Source: JBEGHD01 sp049334165
GTDB taxonomy: Bacteria; Bacteroidota; Bacteroidia; Flavobacteriales_D; Sanyastnellaceae
Assembly: GCA_049334165.1 (NCBI GenBank)
Contig: JBEGHD010000012.1
Strand: one strand, 5' to 3'
DNA: 64,000 nt
The position numbers and the translations under genes were made by a program. Shown piece after piece: positions 39,764-48,425 of this stretch; position 1 is the stretch's first letter; each line of letters starts with the position of its first letter. Under the pieces are notes generated by a model that ran no database searches, was not told the DNA's origin, and was given only the letters and a program-made list of their open reading frames with translations.

Positions 39764-39872
39764 TTCTTCTTTGGTTTAAAAAATTAAATGCGATGCGGTC
39801 AAATATAGCTAAATAGAAAAGGACCGAAAACGAGTCCGATCCTTAGATTTGTTAATTCAAGAAAGCCTTTTC

Positions 39873-40670
39873 TCAGATCAAATCCTGAGCTTCGGCAATC
39901 AATTCTGCAATGTCTTTTACTTGTGTGGAATCTTCCTTGTTGAGGTTTTTCACTCCGTCAGTCATCATGGTGTTGCAAAAAGGACATCCTGTGGCGATGA
40001 AGTCTGGCTTAGTTTCCATCGCCTCTTCGGTGCGTTCGATGTTTACTTCCTTGTTGCCTTTTTCGGCTTCTTTAAACATCTGCGCTCCACCGGCACCGCA
40101 GCAAAGTCCTTTGCTCTTACATCGTCTCATCTCCACCAGTTCGGCATCGAGCGTGCGCAGCAAATCGCGAGGCGCTTCGTAAACATCGTTTCCGCGCCCG
40201 AGGTAGCACGGGTCGTGAAAAGTGATCTTGCGACCTTTGAATGTTCCGCCTTCTTTCACTTTAAGTCTGCCTTCTTCGAAAAGCTGGTTGAGCAGCTGCG
40301 AGTGGTGGACCACATCGTAGTTTCCACCCAGAGCAGGATATTCGTTTTTAATGATGTTGAAGCAGTGTGGACAACCCGTCACGATCTTTTTAATGCCGTA
40401 GCCGTCCAGTGTCTGGATATTTTGCATAGCCTGCATCTGGTAGAGAAATTCGTTTCCAGCTCTCTTTGCCGGATCTCCTGTGCAAGTTTCTTCTGCTCCA
40501 AGCACTGCAAACTTCACCTTGCAGTGGTGCAAAATGCGCACAATGGCTTTGGTGATTTTCTTTGCTCTGTCGTCAAAACTTCCCGAGCAGCCGACCCAAA
40601 ATAAAATTTCGGGCACTTCACCGGCAGAAGACATTTCTTGAACCGTTGGGACTTTTATCGCTTCGCTCAT
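39873..40670 (-). CDS. cysteine-rich (CCG) Fe-S oxidoreductase, HdrB/GlpC-like
   Basis: This 265-residue soluble protein has two cysteine-rich domains of the heterodisulfide-reductase/GlpC type. The first has WVGCSGSFDDR, EETCTGDPAKRAGNEF and VTGCPHCFN; the second has TFHDPCYLGRGNDVYEAPR, GLCCGAGGAQMF and TGCPFCNTMM. Such CCG domains hold unusual [4Fe-4S] clusters that pass electrons between flavoproteins or quinones and thiols. The membrane partner is encoded 48 bp upstream on the same strand. Together they resemble a split form of membrane ETF:quinone-type oxidoreductases. Confidence 0.88.
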   Translation of the reverse strand: MSEAIKVPTVQEMSSAGEVPEILFWVGCSGSFDDRAKKITKAIVRILHHCKVKFAVLGAEETCTGDPAKRAGNEFLYQMQAMQNIQTLDGYGIKKIVTGCPHCFNIIKNEYPALGGNYDVVHHSQLLNQLFEEGRLKVKEGGTFKGRKITFHDPCYLGRGNDVYEAPRDLLRTLDAELVEMRRCKSKGLCCGAGGAQMFKEAEKGNKEVNIERTEEAMETKPDFIATGCPFCNTMMTDGVKNLNKEDSTQVKDIAELIAEAQDLI

Positions 40671-40718
40671 AATGCTGTTTTTCTATTTTGAAATTCTGTT
40701 GTGATCCACTCCATTCGA

Positions 40719-42083
40719 CTACACGTCCTGGCGCCACTTGTCTCTGTCAGTAGCCGGGAATGCCCACGGTGCTCCGTTGTTTTCCACGTTGTTGAACATC
40801 GCGGTGATGGCCTCCGGAGATTTCGATTCTTCCATGATGAGAAATCTTCGTAGGTCTACGATGATTCCTAGCGGGTCGATGTTTACCGGACAGGCATCCA
40901 CACATGCGTTGCAAGTGGTGCAGGCCCAAAGCTCTTCTTCTGAGATGTGATCGTAAAGGAGCGACTTTCCATCATCCTTGATCGATCCGTCTTTCTGTAC
41001 GTTCTTACCAACTTCCTCGAGACGATCGCGCGTGTCCATCATGATTTTCCGAGGAGAGAGCAATTTGCCGGTGATGTTGGCCGGACACACCGAAGTGCAT
41101 CGACCACACTCGGTGCAGGAGTACGAATCCATCAGCTGTTTCCAGTTCAAATCCTGTACATCCTTGGCACCAAAAGGTCCTGGAGCTTCATCGCCTTCCG
41201 GTTCTGCCGGAGCAGCATACGGATCGGCATCGGGGTCCATCATCAACTTTACTTCGTTGGTAACCGACTCCATGTTAGAAAACTGACCTTTGGGAGTGAG
41301 CTTTGAGTAGTAGGTGTTGGGAAATGCAAGGAAAATGTGGAAGTGCTTCGAGTAGGGGATATAAACCAAAAACGCGAGAATTCCCACGATATGGAACCAC
41401 CACATAAATCGTTCGGTGAAGATCAATGCACTTGTGTCCATTCCTTCGTAGATGGGAACGAGAAGCGCCTCACTCACTGGAAAGCTTCCGGCCTGAATGT
41501 AGTGGCTGAGCTGTTCTGAGATTTCTCCTCCCGAAGCCTGCGCTGCTGCAAGCTTTTGCTGTAGCAGGTAATCTGTTGCGTTCATGCTGAGGAAAGCAAA
41601 CATCAAAAGAATTTCAACCACGAGAATGATTGTCGCATCGAGCTTTGGCCAGGAAGTCATTTCACGGGCGAAGAATCGCTTAAGCCTAACGATGTATCGT
41701 CTGGCCAAAAAGATGACACAGGAAAGAATCACACCGACTGCCAAAAATTCGAATGAAGCAATCAGCACATCGTAAACTGGTCCGATGAAAGCGAAGATTC
41801 TGTGTGTTCCAAAAATTCCATCAATAATGATTTCGAGTACCTCGATGTTGATGATGATGAACCCGACATAAATCAGGATGTGCATGATTCCGGCTATTGG
41901 GCGAGTCACCATTTTGGATTGGCCGAGAGCCACGCGAGCCATTGTTTTCCAGCGCTCAGACTTGCTGCCGCTGAGTTCGAGATCGCGGCCGAGTAAAATA
42001 TTCTTTCTGATTTGTCTTATTCGCATGGCAAAAAGAGCAATGCCCACGGCCATCACGAGGATAAAAATAATGCTGGATATCAT
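40719..42083 (-). CDS. membrane-bound 4Fe-4S oxidoreductase, NarI-like plus ferredoxin domain
   Basis: The 454-residue protein has about six membrane segments in the first 260 residues, with histidines suited to haem b binding (such as IMHILIYVGF near 70 and WWFHIVGILAF near 228), a layout like the nitrate reductase gamma subunit. The C-terminal half has two [4Fe-4S] motifs, CTECGRCTSVCP and CTTCNACVDACP. It should move electrons between the quinone pool and the CCG protein encoded next. This pair is conserved in Bacteroidota. It sits 4 bp downstream of the MCE gene. Confidence 0.88.
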   Translation of the reverse strand: MISSIIFILVMAVGIALFAMRIRQIRKNILLGRDLELSGSKSERWKTMARVALGQSKMVTRPIAGIMHILIYVGFIIINIEVLEIIIDGIFGTHRIFAFIGPVYDVLIASFEFLAVGVILSCVIFLARRYIVRLKRFFAREMTSWPKLDATIILVVEILLMFAFLSMNATDYLLQQKLAAAQASGGEISEQLSHYIQAGSFPVSEALLVPIYEGMDTSALIFTERFMWWFHIVGILAFLVYIPYSKHFHIFLAFPNTYYSKLTPKGQFSNMESVTNEVKLMMDPDADPYAAPAEPEGDEAPGPFGAKDVQDLNWKQLMDSYSCTECGRCTSVCPANITGKLLSPRKIMMDTRDRLEEVGKNVQKDGSIKDDGKSLLYDHISEEELWACTTCNACVDACPVNIDPLGIIVDLRRFLIMEESKSPEAITAMFNNVENNGAPWAFPATDRDKWRQDV

Positions 42084-42087
42084 ACAG

Positions 42088-43146
42088 TTAGTTCTTTTCC
42101 TGGTTCACTTCTTCTCTGGCGGCTTCTTTGGCCTCTTCCCGGATTTTCTCCATTTCTTTTTCGCTCAGCTCCTTGGTGCCGTTCTTTCCAAAGACAGAGA
42201 AATGTAGGTATTTTTTTGGATTTGCGTTGATGTCGTCAATCAGCAGTTCCATTTCTCTCGCTGCTTCCACCAGTTGATTGTGTAGTGTGTCGTTGTTGAT
42301 CAACTTGCCGAGCGAACCTTCTCCTTCGTTAACTTTTTGCATGGCTTGCTCGAAATTTGCCATTGCGCGGTCGGCTTTGCGAATGGTTTGTGTGAAGTTC
42401 ACTTTTGCCAGTGAGTCACTCAAGCTTTCAAAGTTGGTGAAGATCTTATTGAGTTTTCCCTCGTTTTCATTCAGGTTTTCGCTAATGGACTCAACATTGC
42501 CGAAGATTCGTTTAACCGTTTGACTGTTTTCAGCAACCATGTTGTCAAGTCTGGCTGACGTTGACTCCAGGTTTGCGAGTGTAGATTCGAGGCTTTCGAA
42601 TGCTTTTGGCAACCCTTGAGTGGCTTCCGATTCGAAAACAACCTTGAAGTTAGTCACCACCTCTTCGACACTCTTGATGAGTTGCTCCGTACTCTTTTTC
42701 AAAGGCTCCAGCTCTTTTCGCAACGCCTGGGTAAACTCTACCTGGCGGATGCCAACGAGTTCCTGGCCTGTTTCGGCCATTACAGAGCTATCGCCTAAAA
42801 CGATTTCCACTGCCTTGGAGCCAAGAAGGTCTGAAGAATAAATTTTTGCTTTGGTATCTGCTGGAATAGGCACGTTCGGTTCGTTCACAGAATATGTGAC
42901 AACCAGGTTGTCGTCTCCCTTCTTTTCGAAATCAATTTTGCGAACCTGACCGATTTGGTAGCCATTAAGAATCACCGGGTTTCCCACAGCAAGTCCGTCA
43001 ATCTGATCGTAGCGCGAGTAGTATTCTCGTTGCGTGTCAAAGATGTCGACCCCCTTCAAATAACTTAGCCCCCAAATCAGGAGGGCTATGCTAACGATGA
43101 GAACAATTCCGATTTTAAATTCCTTGGAAATCCCTTTTTTACTCAA
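42088..43146 (-). CDS. MCE/MlaD-family lipid-transport protein
   Basis: This 352-residue protein has a single N-terminal membrane anchor (FKIGIVLIVSIALLIWGLSYL, about 10-30). An MCE domain follows (about 36-115: YSRYDQIDGLAVGNPVILNGYQIG core as IDGLAVGNPVILNGYQIGQV, then IPADTKAKIYSSDLLGSKAVEI). The long helical tail (about 130-350) predicts hexamer stacking into a tunnel. MlaD homologues carry phospholipids between membranes. The start is TTG with no alternative ATG nearby. It follows the amidase gene by 6 bp. Permease and ATPase partners (MlaE/F) are not in the window. Confidence 0.88.
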   Translation of the reverse strand: MSKKGISKEFKIGIVLIVSIALLIWGLSYLKGVDIFDTQREYYSRYDQIDGLAVGNPVILNGYQIGQVRKIDFEKKGDDNLVVTYSVNEPNVPIPADTKAKIYSSDLLGSKAVEIVLGDSSVMAETGQELVGIRQVEFTQALRKELEPLKKSTEQLIKSVEEVVTNFKVVFESEATQGLPKAFESLESTLANLESTSARLDNMVAENSQTVKRIFGNVESISENLNENEGKLNKIFTNFESLSDSLAKVNFTQTIRKADRAMANFEQAMQKVNEGEGSLGKLINNDTLHNQLVEAAREMELLIDDINANPKKYLHFSVFGKNGTKELSEKEMEKIREEAKEAAREEVNQEKN

Positions 43147-43152
43147 AATCTG

Positions 43153-44343
43153 CTATTTGTTGTATTTTGCCAATGCTTCCTGCAAATCAATGCGTTTGCC
43201 GTTTTTCAGAGCGATAACGAAAGCACCGGGAAAACCATTGTTTTTCAATAGTTCCTGGTTGGTTTTTGCCTTTTCAAAATCGCGGGTTTTTCCCGTGGCG
43301 TATTTGTACAAACCGCTGCTAATATACTCATCAACATTGGCAAGGCCATTAAAGTTTTCGGGAGTTTTTTCAATTTTTTTTGAAGAAGTGAGTATCTGTA
43401 CTTCGAAATAAATGCCGCTGTCGATCGTCTCGTTCACAACCAATTCATTGAGTGGGATTGATTTGCGATCGTCACCCTCGGGCTCAGTTGTTTTTGAATC
43501 AGGCTCGGGAATGTCCTCAGGTTGAATATCGGCAGATTCCATTTTTTCTTTGTAATCGTGGAAAGCGCGATAAATAGCCGAGGCCATGTACGTTTTTCCT
43601 ACTTCACTGTGCAGAAAGTCCTCTTCTTCTTTGTTGGTCAAAAAACCGAGTTCGACAAGAGCGCTTGGCATGCTGGTGAAGCTGATTACGTAAAATCCGG
43701 CTTGCTTAACTCCTCTGTCTCTCCGGCCCACGCGTTCCCGAAACTGGTCCTGAATGTTTTTGGATAGCAACAAGCTTTGATCGAGGTAGACGTTTTGACG
43801 CAAGCTCAACTTGATGTAGGTGTCAGGGTCGTTCGGGTCAAAACCTTTGTAGGTTCCTTTGTAATCCTCCTCGAGGTAAATCGATGCGTTCTCCTGAATG
43901 GCTGTGTTTAGAGAAGCTTGCGACTTGTGAAGTCCCATTACAAAAGTCTCAGTTCCATATGCCCTCGGTGTAGCGCTGTTGCAGTGAATGGAAATAAAAA
44001 TACTGGCATTTGCATCGTTCGCAATTTCCACTCGTTCCTCCAGCTTCGGGAAAGAATCGTCATCTCTGGTGTAAATTATGTTAAGATCGGGGAAAGACTC
44101 CTTGAGGTATTCTCCCAGCTGTAGCGTAACGTCCAGGGCTATGTCTTTCTCAGTGTCTTTGTAACGACCTGTACCGAGGTTCCCCGGGTCTTTTCCTCCG
44201 TGGCCGGCATCGAGCACAACGGTGTGAATCTCATTGGCGGTAGGTGGAGGTGACGGAACAGCAGCCAACATCAACAAGGCGGCAAACACCAAAAAAATGG
44301 TGATGCTTTTATTCCTTGAAATTATATCCTTTTGGCATTTCAT
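43153..44343 (-). CDS. N-acetylmuramoyl-L-alanine amidase (Amidase_3)
   Basis: This cell-wall hydrolase has 396 residues with an N-terminal membrane segment/signal (ITIFLVFAALLMLAAV). The Amidase_3 zinc enzyme occupies about 40-270: VVLDAGHGGKDPG (His ligand), DTEKDIALDV (Glu ligand), SIFISIHCNSA (His ligand) and ALVELGFLTNKEE (catalytic Glu). The last 90 residues resemble a SPOR-type peptidoglycan-binding fold (VQILTSSKKIE, then NNGFPGAFVIALKNGKRI). It is the first gene of the MCE operon and is divergent from lptD with a 73-bp gap. Confidence 0.9.
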   Translation of the reverse strand: MKCQKDIISRNKSITIFLVFAALLMLAAVPSPPPTANEIHTVVLDAGHGGKDPGNLGTGRYKDTEKDIALDVTLQLGEYLKESFPDLNIIYTRDDDSFPKLEERVEIANDANASIFISIHCNSATPRAYGTETFVMGLHKSQASLNTAIQENASIYLEEDYKGTYKGFDPNDPDTYIKLSLRQNVYLDQSLLLSKNIQDQFRERVGRRDRGVKQAGFYVISFTSMPSALVELGFLTNKEEEDFLHSEVGKTYMASAIYRAFHDYKEKMESADIQPEDIPEPDSKTTEPEGDDRKSIPLNELVVNETIDSGIYFEVQILTSSKKIEKTPENFNGLANVDEYISSGLYKYATGKTRDFEKAKTNQELLKNNGFPGAFVIALKNGKRIDLQEALAKYNK

Positions 44344-44416
44344 ATATACTGTTATCGGGTTTATTCGTTAGTTTTGGAGCTGCTTTTTCAAACTACAGCA
44401 AAAATAAAGTATCGCT

Positions 44417-47083
44417 TTGGGCTGGCTTTCCTTTCCTCACAAATTTTTCCTCGCGTTTTTGTTGATAATCGGGTTTCTTCCAGCCTTTTCGCAAGCAGAT
44501 TCTTTATCGACACAAGCTCAAACGGATAGTCTGACAGCTGCTCCCGACACTGTTGGTGTAAACGCGGATTCTACAGCCATTATTTCCGAAAACGACTCGC
44601 TACCCAGCAGAGACGTGGTAAATTCGAAAGTCGACTTCCAATCTTCCGACAGTGCTTCGTTCGATCTCGAGAACAATGTCTACAAGATGTATCGAAACGC
44701 AGTGGTGAAATATGAGGACCTCGAACTGACCGCTGGTTACATCGAATACAACTTTAAGACCAACACAGTTTGTGCGGAAGGAATTCTCGACACGGCTGAT
44801 CAGTTAGTCCAAACTCCGGTGTTTTTGGAAGGTGGCAAGGAGTACAATCCAAAGTCGATGTGCTACAATTTCCGCACGGGCAAGGCTTTTATTAAAGAGA
44901 CCGTTACAAAGCAAGGTGAAATGTATCTCCATGCAGAATCCACCAAGAGGCAAAAACAGGGCTGGTTTAGCATCAAGGACGGAAAGGTGACAACCTGCGA
45001 TGCAGAAAATCCACACTACCACTTTCAGCTGACCAAAGGAATTGTGATCCCAGGTGATAAAATCGTGAGTGGGCCGGTTTACATGAAGGTTAGAAAAGTA
45101 CCGACTCCGCTGGCGTTGCCTTTTGGATTTTTTCCCAGAAAGAATGAAAGCAGCCATGGAATTTTGCTACCGGCATACGGAGACGGGGGTGATCTCGGAT
45201 TCTTTTTACAGAACCTCGGGTATTACATACCGATAAAAGACTGGGCCGACACAAAGTTATTGGGAGACATTTATTCGCGTGGAAGCTGGTCTTTGAGGAA
45301 TGTGACGAACTACCGAAAGCGCTACAAGTTCAACGGTAGCTTTGAAGTTTCACGAACGGTGAGGAAAAATGGCATTCCCGAATTGCCTGACTTCAATAAG
45401 GAGACTACGTTCTTTGTGCGATGGAATCACCAACAAGATCCAAAAGCCCATCCGAAGTCTAATTTTTCGGCCGATGTGAACCTTGGATCTACCAACAACT
45501 TCAGGAACAACCTGAATAGTAGTCAGGAAGACTTCCTTACCAACACATTTCAATCAAATATTCGCTACAGCAGGAGTGGAAGCTACAAAGGAGTGCCTCT
45601 AAACTTATCGGTAAATGCCCGCCAAAGTCAAAACTCCAACACAGGAAGAATGTCCCTGAACTTGCCAACAGTAGCCTTCACTGCAAGTAGATTCTTTCCT
45701 TTAGAGGGCCTCGACAAACCCGGAGCTTCGGAGTTCGTGGAAGGTCTGTCGAGAATTGGTGTCCGCTACTCAGCTGATTTTGACAATCGACTTTCAGTTG
45801 ACCAGTCAGAGGTTAGTCTCGATAATCTCGGTAAACTTACGGGTCAGTTCAGAAACGGGATCCAGCACCAGGCTCAGGCCAACACCTCTTTGAAAGCCGG
45901 ATATTTTACCTTCAACCCAAGTGTGAACTACAACGAATACTGGTACTTTAAATCACTGGAGCTCGGAGTAGATCCCGAGACGATGACTCAGCAGATCGAT
46001 ACAGTTCCTGGTTTTATTGCCGGCCGCGACTGGAGTGCGAGCGTTTCGGCAACTACCAAGATATTTACTACCATCCAATATCGCAGCGAGGTGGTGAAAG
46101 CCCTGCGCCATGTGCTCACTCCAAACCTGAGCTTTTCCTACAATCCAAATCGCGACACGCGTGAGTATGCCTACATTGGCGAAGAAGGTGAGTTCACGAG
46201 TTTTTCACCTTTCGATTATGGAATCTACGGCACCCCAAGCACTACGAGAAATGGGAACGTGAACTTTAGCCTTCAAAACAATCTGGAGATGAAAGTGCGC
46301 GACCGGAAGTCTGAAAAAGGGACGAAAAAGCTAAAGCTGATTGAAAACTTCACCATCCGTTCTGGCTATAATGTCTTTGCAGACTCCCTCAATCTGAGTC
46401 CGGTTAGTATGAATGGTTTTACCACTTTATTTGAAAACATCTCGCTCAACTATAACAGCAGGTACAGCCCATACGCTCGTGATTCTCTCGGGCGAACTAT
46501 CGATAGGTTTTTGGTCAATGAACCCGGGAGCCAGGCACTGCGCCTGCAAAACGCAAGTGTTGGTCTTTCGGCTAACTTGAGAAGCAAGACGCAATCGAAT
46601 ATCGGAAGCACCAGAAATAATAATTTCAACAGCAATGTACCTCCATCTGTTAGAGCTCAGGAGCAAGAGGGTGGCGAGGAGCTGAACGAAGAAGAGCCAT
46701 CTGAAAAGCAAAAGTGGTACCACATGCCATGGTCATTGAATGTTACTTACAACCTCGTAGCTGATCGACAATTCGATCCAGTCATTCAGTCCGATACTAC
46801 CGATATTAGCCAGGCGATCATGTTTAATGGAAATGTGACTATCCTCGATCGCTGGAAGCTTTCTGTGAATTCAGGGTATGATTTTGATACAAAAGATTTT
46901 ACTACCACCTCACTTCAGCTGTATTGGGACTTGCATTGCTGGGAGCTCACATTTTCTTACATCCCATTTGGAGTTCGCCAGAGTTACAATGTACAGCTGA
47001 ATGTAAAAGCTTCTGTGCTTCAGGATCTCAAGCTGCAAAGGCGACAGAACCTCTCCACACAAGACGATGGCTTGCTCTACTAA
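44417..47083 (+). CDS. lptD: LptD-like LPS assembly outer-membrane protein
   Basis: This 888-residue outer-membrane protein has a signal peptide (FFLAFLLIIGFLPAFSQ). After a low-complexity Ser/Asp linker, an OstA-like beta-taco domain (about 75-215) has VKYEDLELTAGYIEYNFKTN and MCYNFRTGKAFIKET. A beta barrel of about 600 residues follows (alternating short strands, PLALPFGFFPRK near 235). This is the Bacteroidota form of LptD, which inserts LPS into the outer leaflet. The start codon is TTG: an in-frame TAA at 44405 prevents any longer start. The 3' end overlaps the convergent pabA by 4 nt. Confidence 0.9.
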   Translation: MGWLSFPHKFFLAFLLIIGFLPAFSQADSLSTQAQTDSLTAAPDTVGVNADSTAIISENDSLPSRDVVNSKVDFQSSDSASFDLENNVYKMYRNAVVKYEDLELTAGYIEYNFKTNTVCAEGILDTADQLVQTPVFLEGGKEYNPKSMCYNFRTGKAFIKETVTKQGEMYLHAESTKRQKQGWFSIKDGKVTTCDAENPHYHFQLTKGIVIPGDKIVSGPVYMKVRKVPTPLALPFGFFPRKNESSHGILLPAYGDGGDLGFFLQNLGYYIPIKDWADTKLLGDIYSRGSWSLRNVTNYRKRYKFNGSFEVSRTVRKNGIPELPDFNKETTFFVRWNHQQDPKAHPKSNFSADVNLGSTNNFRNNLNSSQEDFLTNTFQSNIRYSRSGSYKGVPLNLSVNARQSQNSNTGRMSLNLPTVAFTASRFFPLEGLDKPGASEFVEGLSRIGVRYSADFDNRLSVDQSEVSLDNLGKLTGQFRNGIQHQAQANTSLKAGYFTFNPSVNYNEYWYFKSLELGVDPETMTQQIDTVPGFIAGRDWSASVSATTKIFTTIQYRSEVVKALRHVLTPNLSFSYNPNRDTREYAYIGEEGEFTSFSPFDYGIYGTPSTTRNGNVNFSLQNNLEMKVRDRKSEKGTKKLKLIENFTIRSGYNVFADSLNLSPVSMNGFTTLFENISLNYNSRYSPYARDSLGRTIDRFLVNEPGSQALRLQNASVGLSANLRSKTQSNIGSTRNNNFNSNVPPSVRAQEQEGGEELNEEEPSEKQKWYHMPWSLNVTYNLVADRQFDPVIQSDTTDISQAIMFNGNVTILDRWKLSVNSGYDFDTKDFTTTSLQLYWDLHCWELTFSYIPFGVRQSYNVQLNVKASVLQDLKLQRRQNLSTQDDGLLY

Positions 47084-47637
47084 CCGCGCACCCAGTTCTC
47101 AATCATCTTTAAACCGTGTTGTGTCAGTATCGACTCTGGGTGAAACTGTACGGCTTTTAAATCTAGATTCTTGTGGCTCATAGCCATTATCAATCCCTCT
47201 GCATTTTTGGCGGTCACTTCAAAATTCTTTGGCATCCTGTCGATTACCCAGGAGTGATAATGACCAATTTCAAAGCTGTTGCCGATGTCTTTAAAAAGGA
47301 GGTCAGGTTTTTCGACTGTGCACAAACTCGTTTTACCGTGGAGCACAGAAGGGAGGTTTTTCAGGCTTCCTCCAAAAAATTCTGCCATGGCCTGCATGCC
47401 CAGGCAAACTCCCAAAATGCTTTTTGTCTCTGAGAAATGTTCAAGCGTTTTTAGCGTGATGCCTGCATCTTTTGGAAGTCCGGGACCGGGAGAGAGAACA
47501 ATCTTGTCGAACGCTTGTATTTCATCGAGCTCAATGGCGTTGTTGCGTACTACAGTCACATCATCGCAAAACTGCTCACAGTAGTGAAATAGGTTGAAAG
47601 TAAACGAATCGAAATTGTCGATTATGAGGATGCGCAC
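47080..47637 (-). CDS. pabA: anthranilate/aminodeoxychorismate synthase, glutamine amidotransferase subunit
   Basis: This 185-residue class I glutamine amidotransferase releases ammonia from glutamine for chorismate amination. Motifs are ILIIDNFDSFTFNL at the start, SPGPGLPKDAG (about 49-59), the nucleophile Cys78 in GVCLGMQAMAEFFGG, HYHSWVI, and the His-Glu dyad in FHPESILTQHG. Sequence alone does not separate PabA (folate) from TrpG (tryptophan), and no synthase component I is adjacent. The start is ATG at 47637; upstream is a long palindrome shared with ridA. Confidence 0.9.
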   Translation of the reverse strand: MRILIIDNFDSFTFNLFHYCEQFCDDVTVVRNNAIELDEIQAFDKIVLSPGPGLPKDAGITLKTLEHFSETKSILGVCLGMQAMAEFFGGSLKNLPSVLHGKTSLCTVEKPDLLFKDIGNSFEIGHYHSWVIDRMPKNFEVTAKNAEGLIMAMSHKNLDLKAVQFHPESILTQHGLKMIENWVRG

Positions 47638-47652
47638 AGGTCTCGGATCTAT

Positions 47653-47797
47653 TAACCTGAGTTCGAATTCCGCTTCTAAATAGCCATCTTCCGTCTACAA
47701 GTTTATTGAAATAGCTCGCTATTCCTTCCAAACTTGTAGTTGAAACTCACTATTTATAAGCGGTCTGAAGCCTAAACTATTAATCGAACTCAGGTTA
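47653..47797. repeat. 145-bp long imperfect palindrome between pabA and ridA
   Basis: Outer arms TAACCTGAGTTCGA (47653-47666) and TCGAACTCAGGTTA (47784-47797) are perfect complements over 14 bp. Inside them CCGCTTCTAAATAG pairs with CTATTTATAAGCGG (one mismatch), CTACAAGTTT with AAACTTGTAG, and AATAGC with GCTATT. The whole could fold into one long cruciform or hairpin with side bulges. It carries no gene. It could be a MITE-like remnant or a regulatory hairpin for the divergent pair. Confidence 0.75.
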
Positions 47798-47824
47798 TTA
47801 TTAAATTGAGCCAAAATTAATGGA

Positions 47825-48208
47825 ATGAAAAAGATCGTAGAAACTAAAGATGCACCTGCTCCAATTGGTCCCTACAATCAGGCGGTAACACTGGGAAACC
47901 TCGCCTTTGTTAGTGGTCAGATTGCCATTGATCCGCTCACGGGCAAGCTCGTTATAGACGACATCGAGAGTGAAACTCATCAGGTGATGAAAAATGTTGA
48001 GGCGGTTTTAAAGAAGGCCGGTTTTCGTTGGGAAGACGTTTTGAAAGCATCCATCTTTTTGGCCGACATGGATCAGTTTCCAAATGTGAACAAAGTTTAC
48101 GGATCTTACTTTTCTGATAACTATCCTGCAAGAGAATGTGTGGAGGTGAAAAAACTTCCGAAGGGCGTAAATGTTGAGATCTCTGTTATTGCGGGAAGTG
48201 AAGGTTAG
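47825..48208 (+). CDS. ridA: RidA family reactive enamine/imine deaminase
   Basis: This 127-residue protein has all RidA hallmarks: APIGPYNQAVTLGNLAFVSGQI core (as IGPYNQAVTLGNLAFVSGQ), the catalytic arginine in NYPARECVEVKKLPKGVNVEI (ARECVEVKKLPKG), and the DMDQFPNVNKVYGSYF segment. It hydrolyses 2-aminoacrylate and related toxic imines formed by PLP enzymes. Length and start are standard for the family. It stands alone downstream of the long palindrome. Confidence 0.94.
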   Translation: MKKIVETKDAPAPIGPYNQAVTLGNLAFVSGQIAIDPLTGKLVIDDIESETHQVMKNVEAVLKKAGFRWEDVLKASIFLADMDQFPNVNKVYGSYFSDNYPARECVEVKKLPKGVNVEISVIAGSEG

Positions 48209-48270
48209 AGTTTAATAGCATCTCTGCAGGTTTCTCGAAAACGATTAAAGATTCGTGCTTATTTTGAATG

Positions 48271-48369
48271 CTATCTTTTTCTTCTTGTCTCGACTCCGCT
48301 CGACAACCGGCCTACCCACGAAATTTCGGCTGGTGCGGCTGGAGGTTCTCGAGCGGAGTCGAGAGATAG
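48271..48369. repeat. CTCGACTCCGCTCGA inverted repeat
   Basis: TCTCGACTCCGCTCGA (48288-48303) and TCGAGCGGAGTCGAGA (48349-48364) are perfect 16-bp complements, with CTATC/GATAG further out. This type of inverted repeat is dispersed in Bacteroidota genomes. It occupies the 217-bp gap between ridA and the small DUF6728 gene, where no other gene is seen. Confidence 0.7.
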
Positions 48370-48425
48370 CGTGGTGATGAGATTAAAGAGCGCGCCAATT
48401 TCTCAAATGAAATAAAAGTTGAATT

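Noticed and set aside
47641..47700. GTTCGAATTC stretch as a tRNA T-arm
   Set aside because: No acceptor, D or anticodon stem can be drawn around it; the stretch belongs to the outer arm of the long palindrome.
48288..48364. Inverted repeat as insertion-sequence ends
   Set aside because: The arms are only about 45 bp apart, with no transposase remnant or target duplication between or around them. A dispersed hairpin repeat is the simpler reading.
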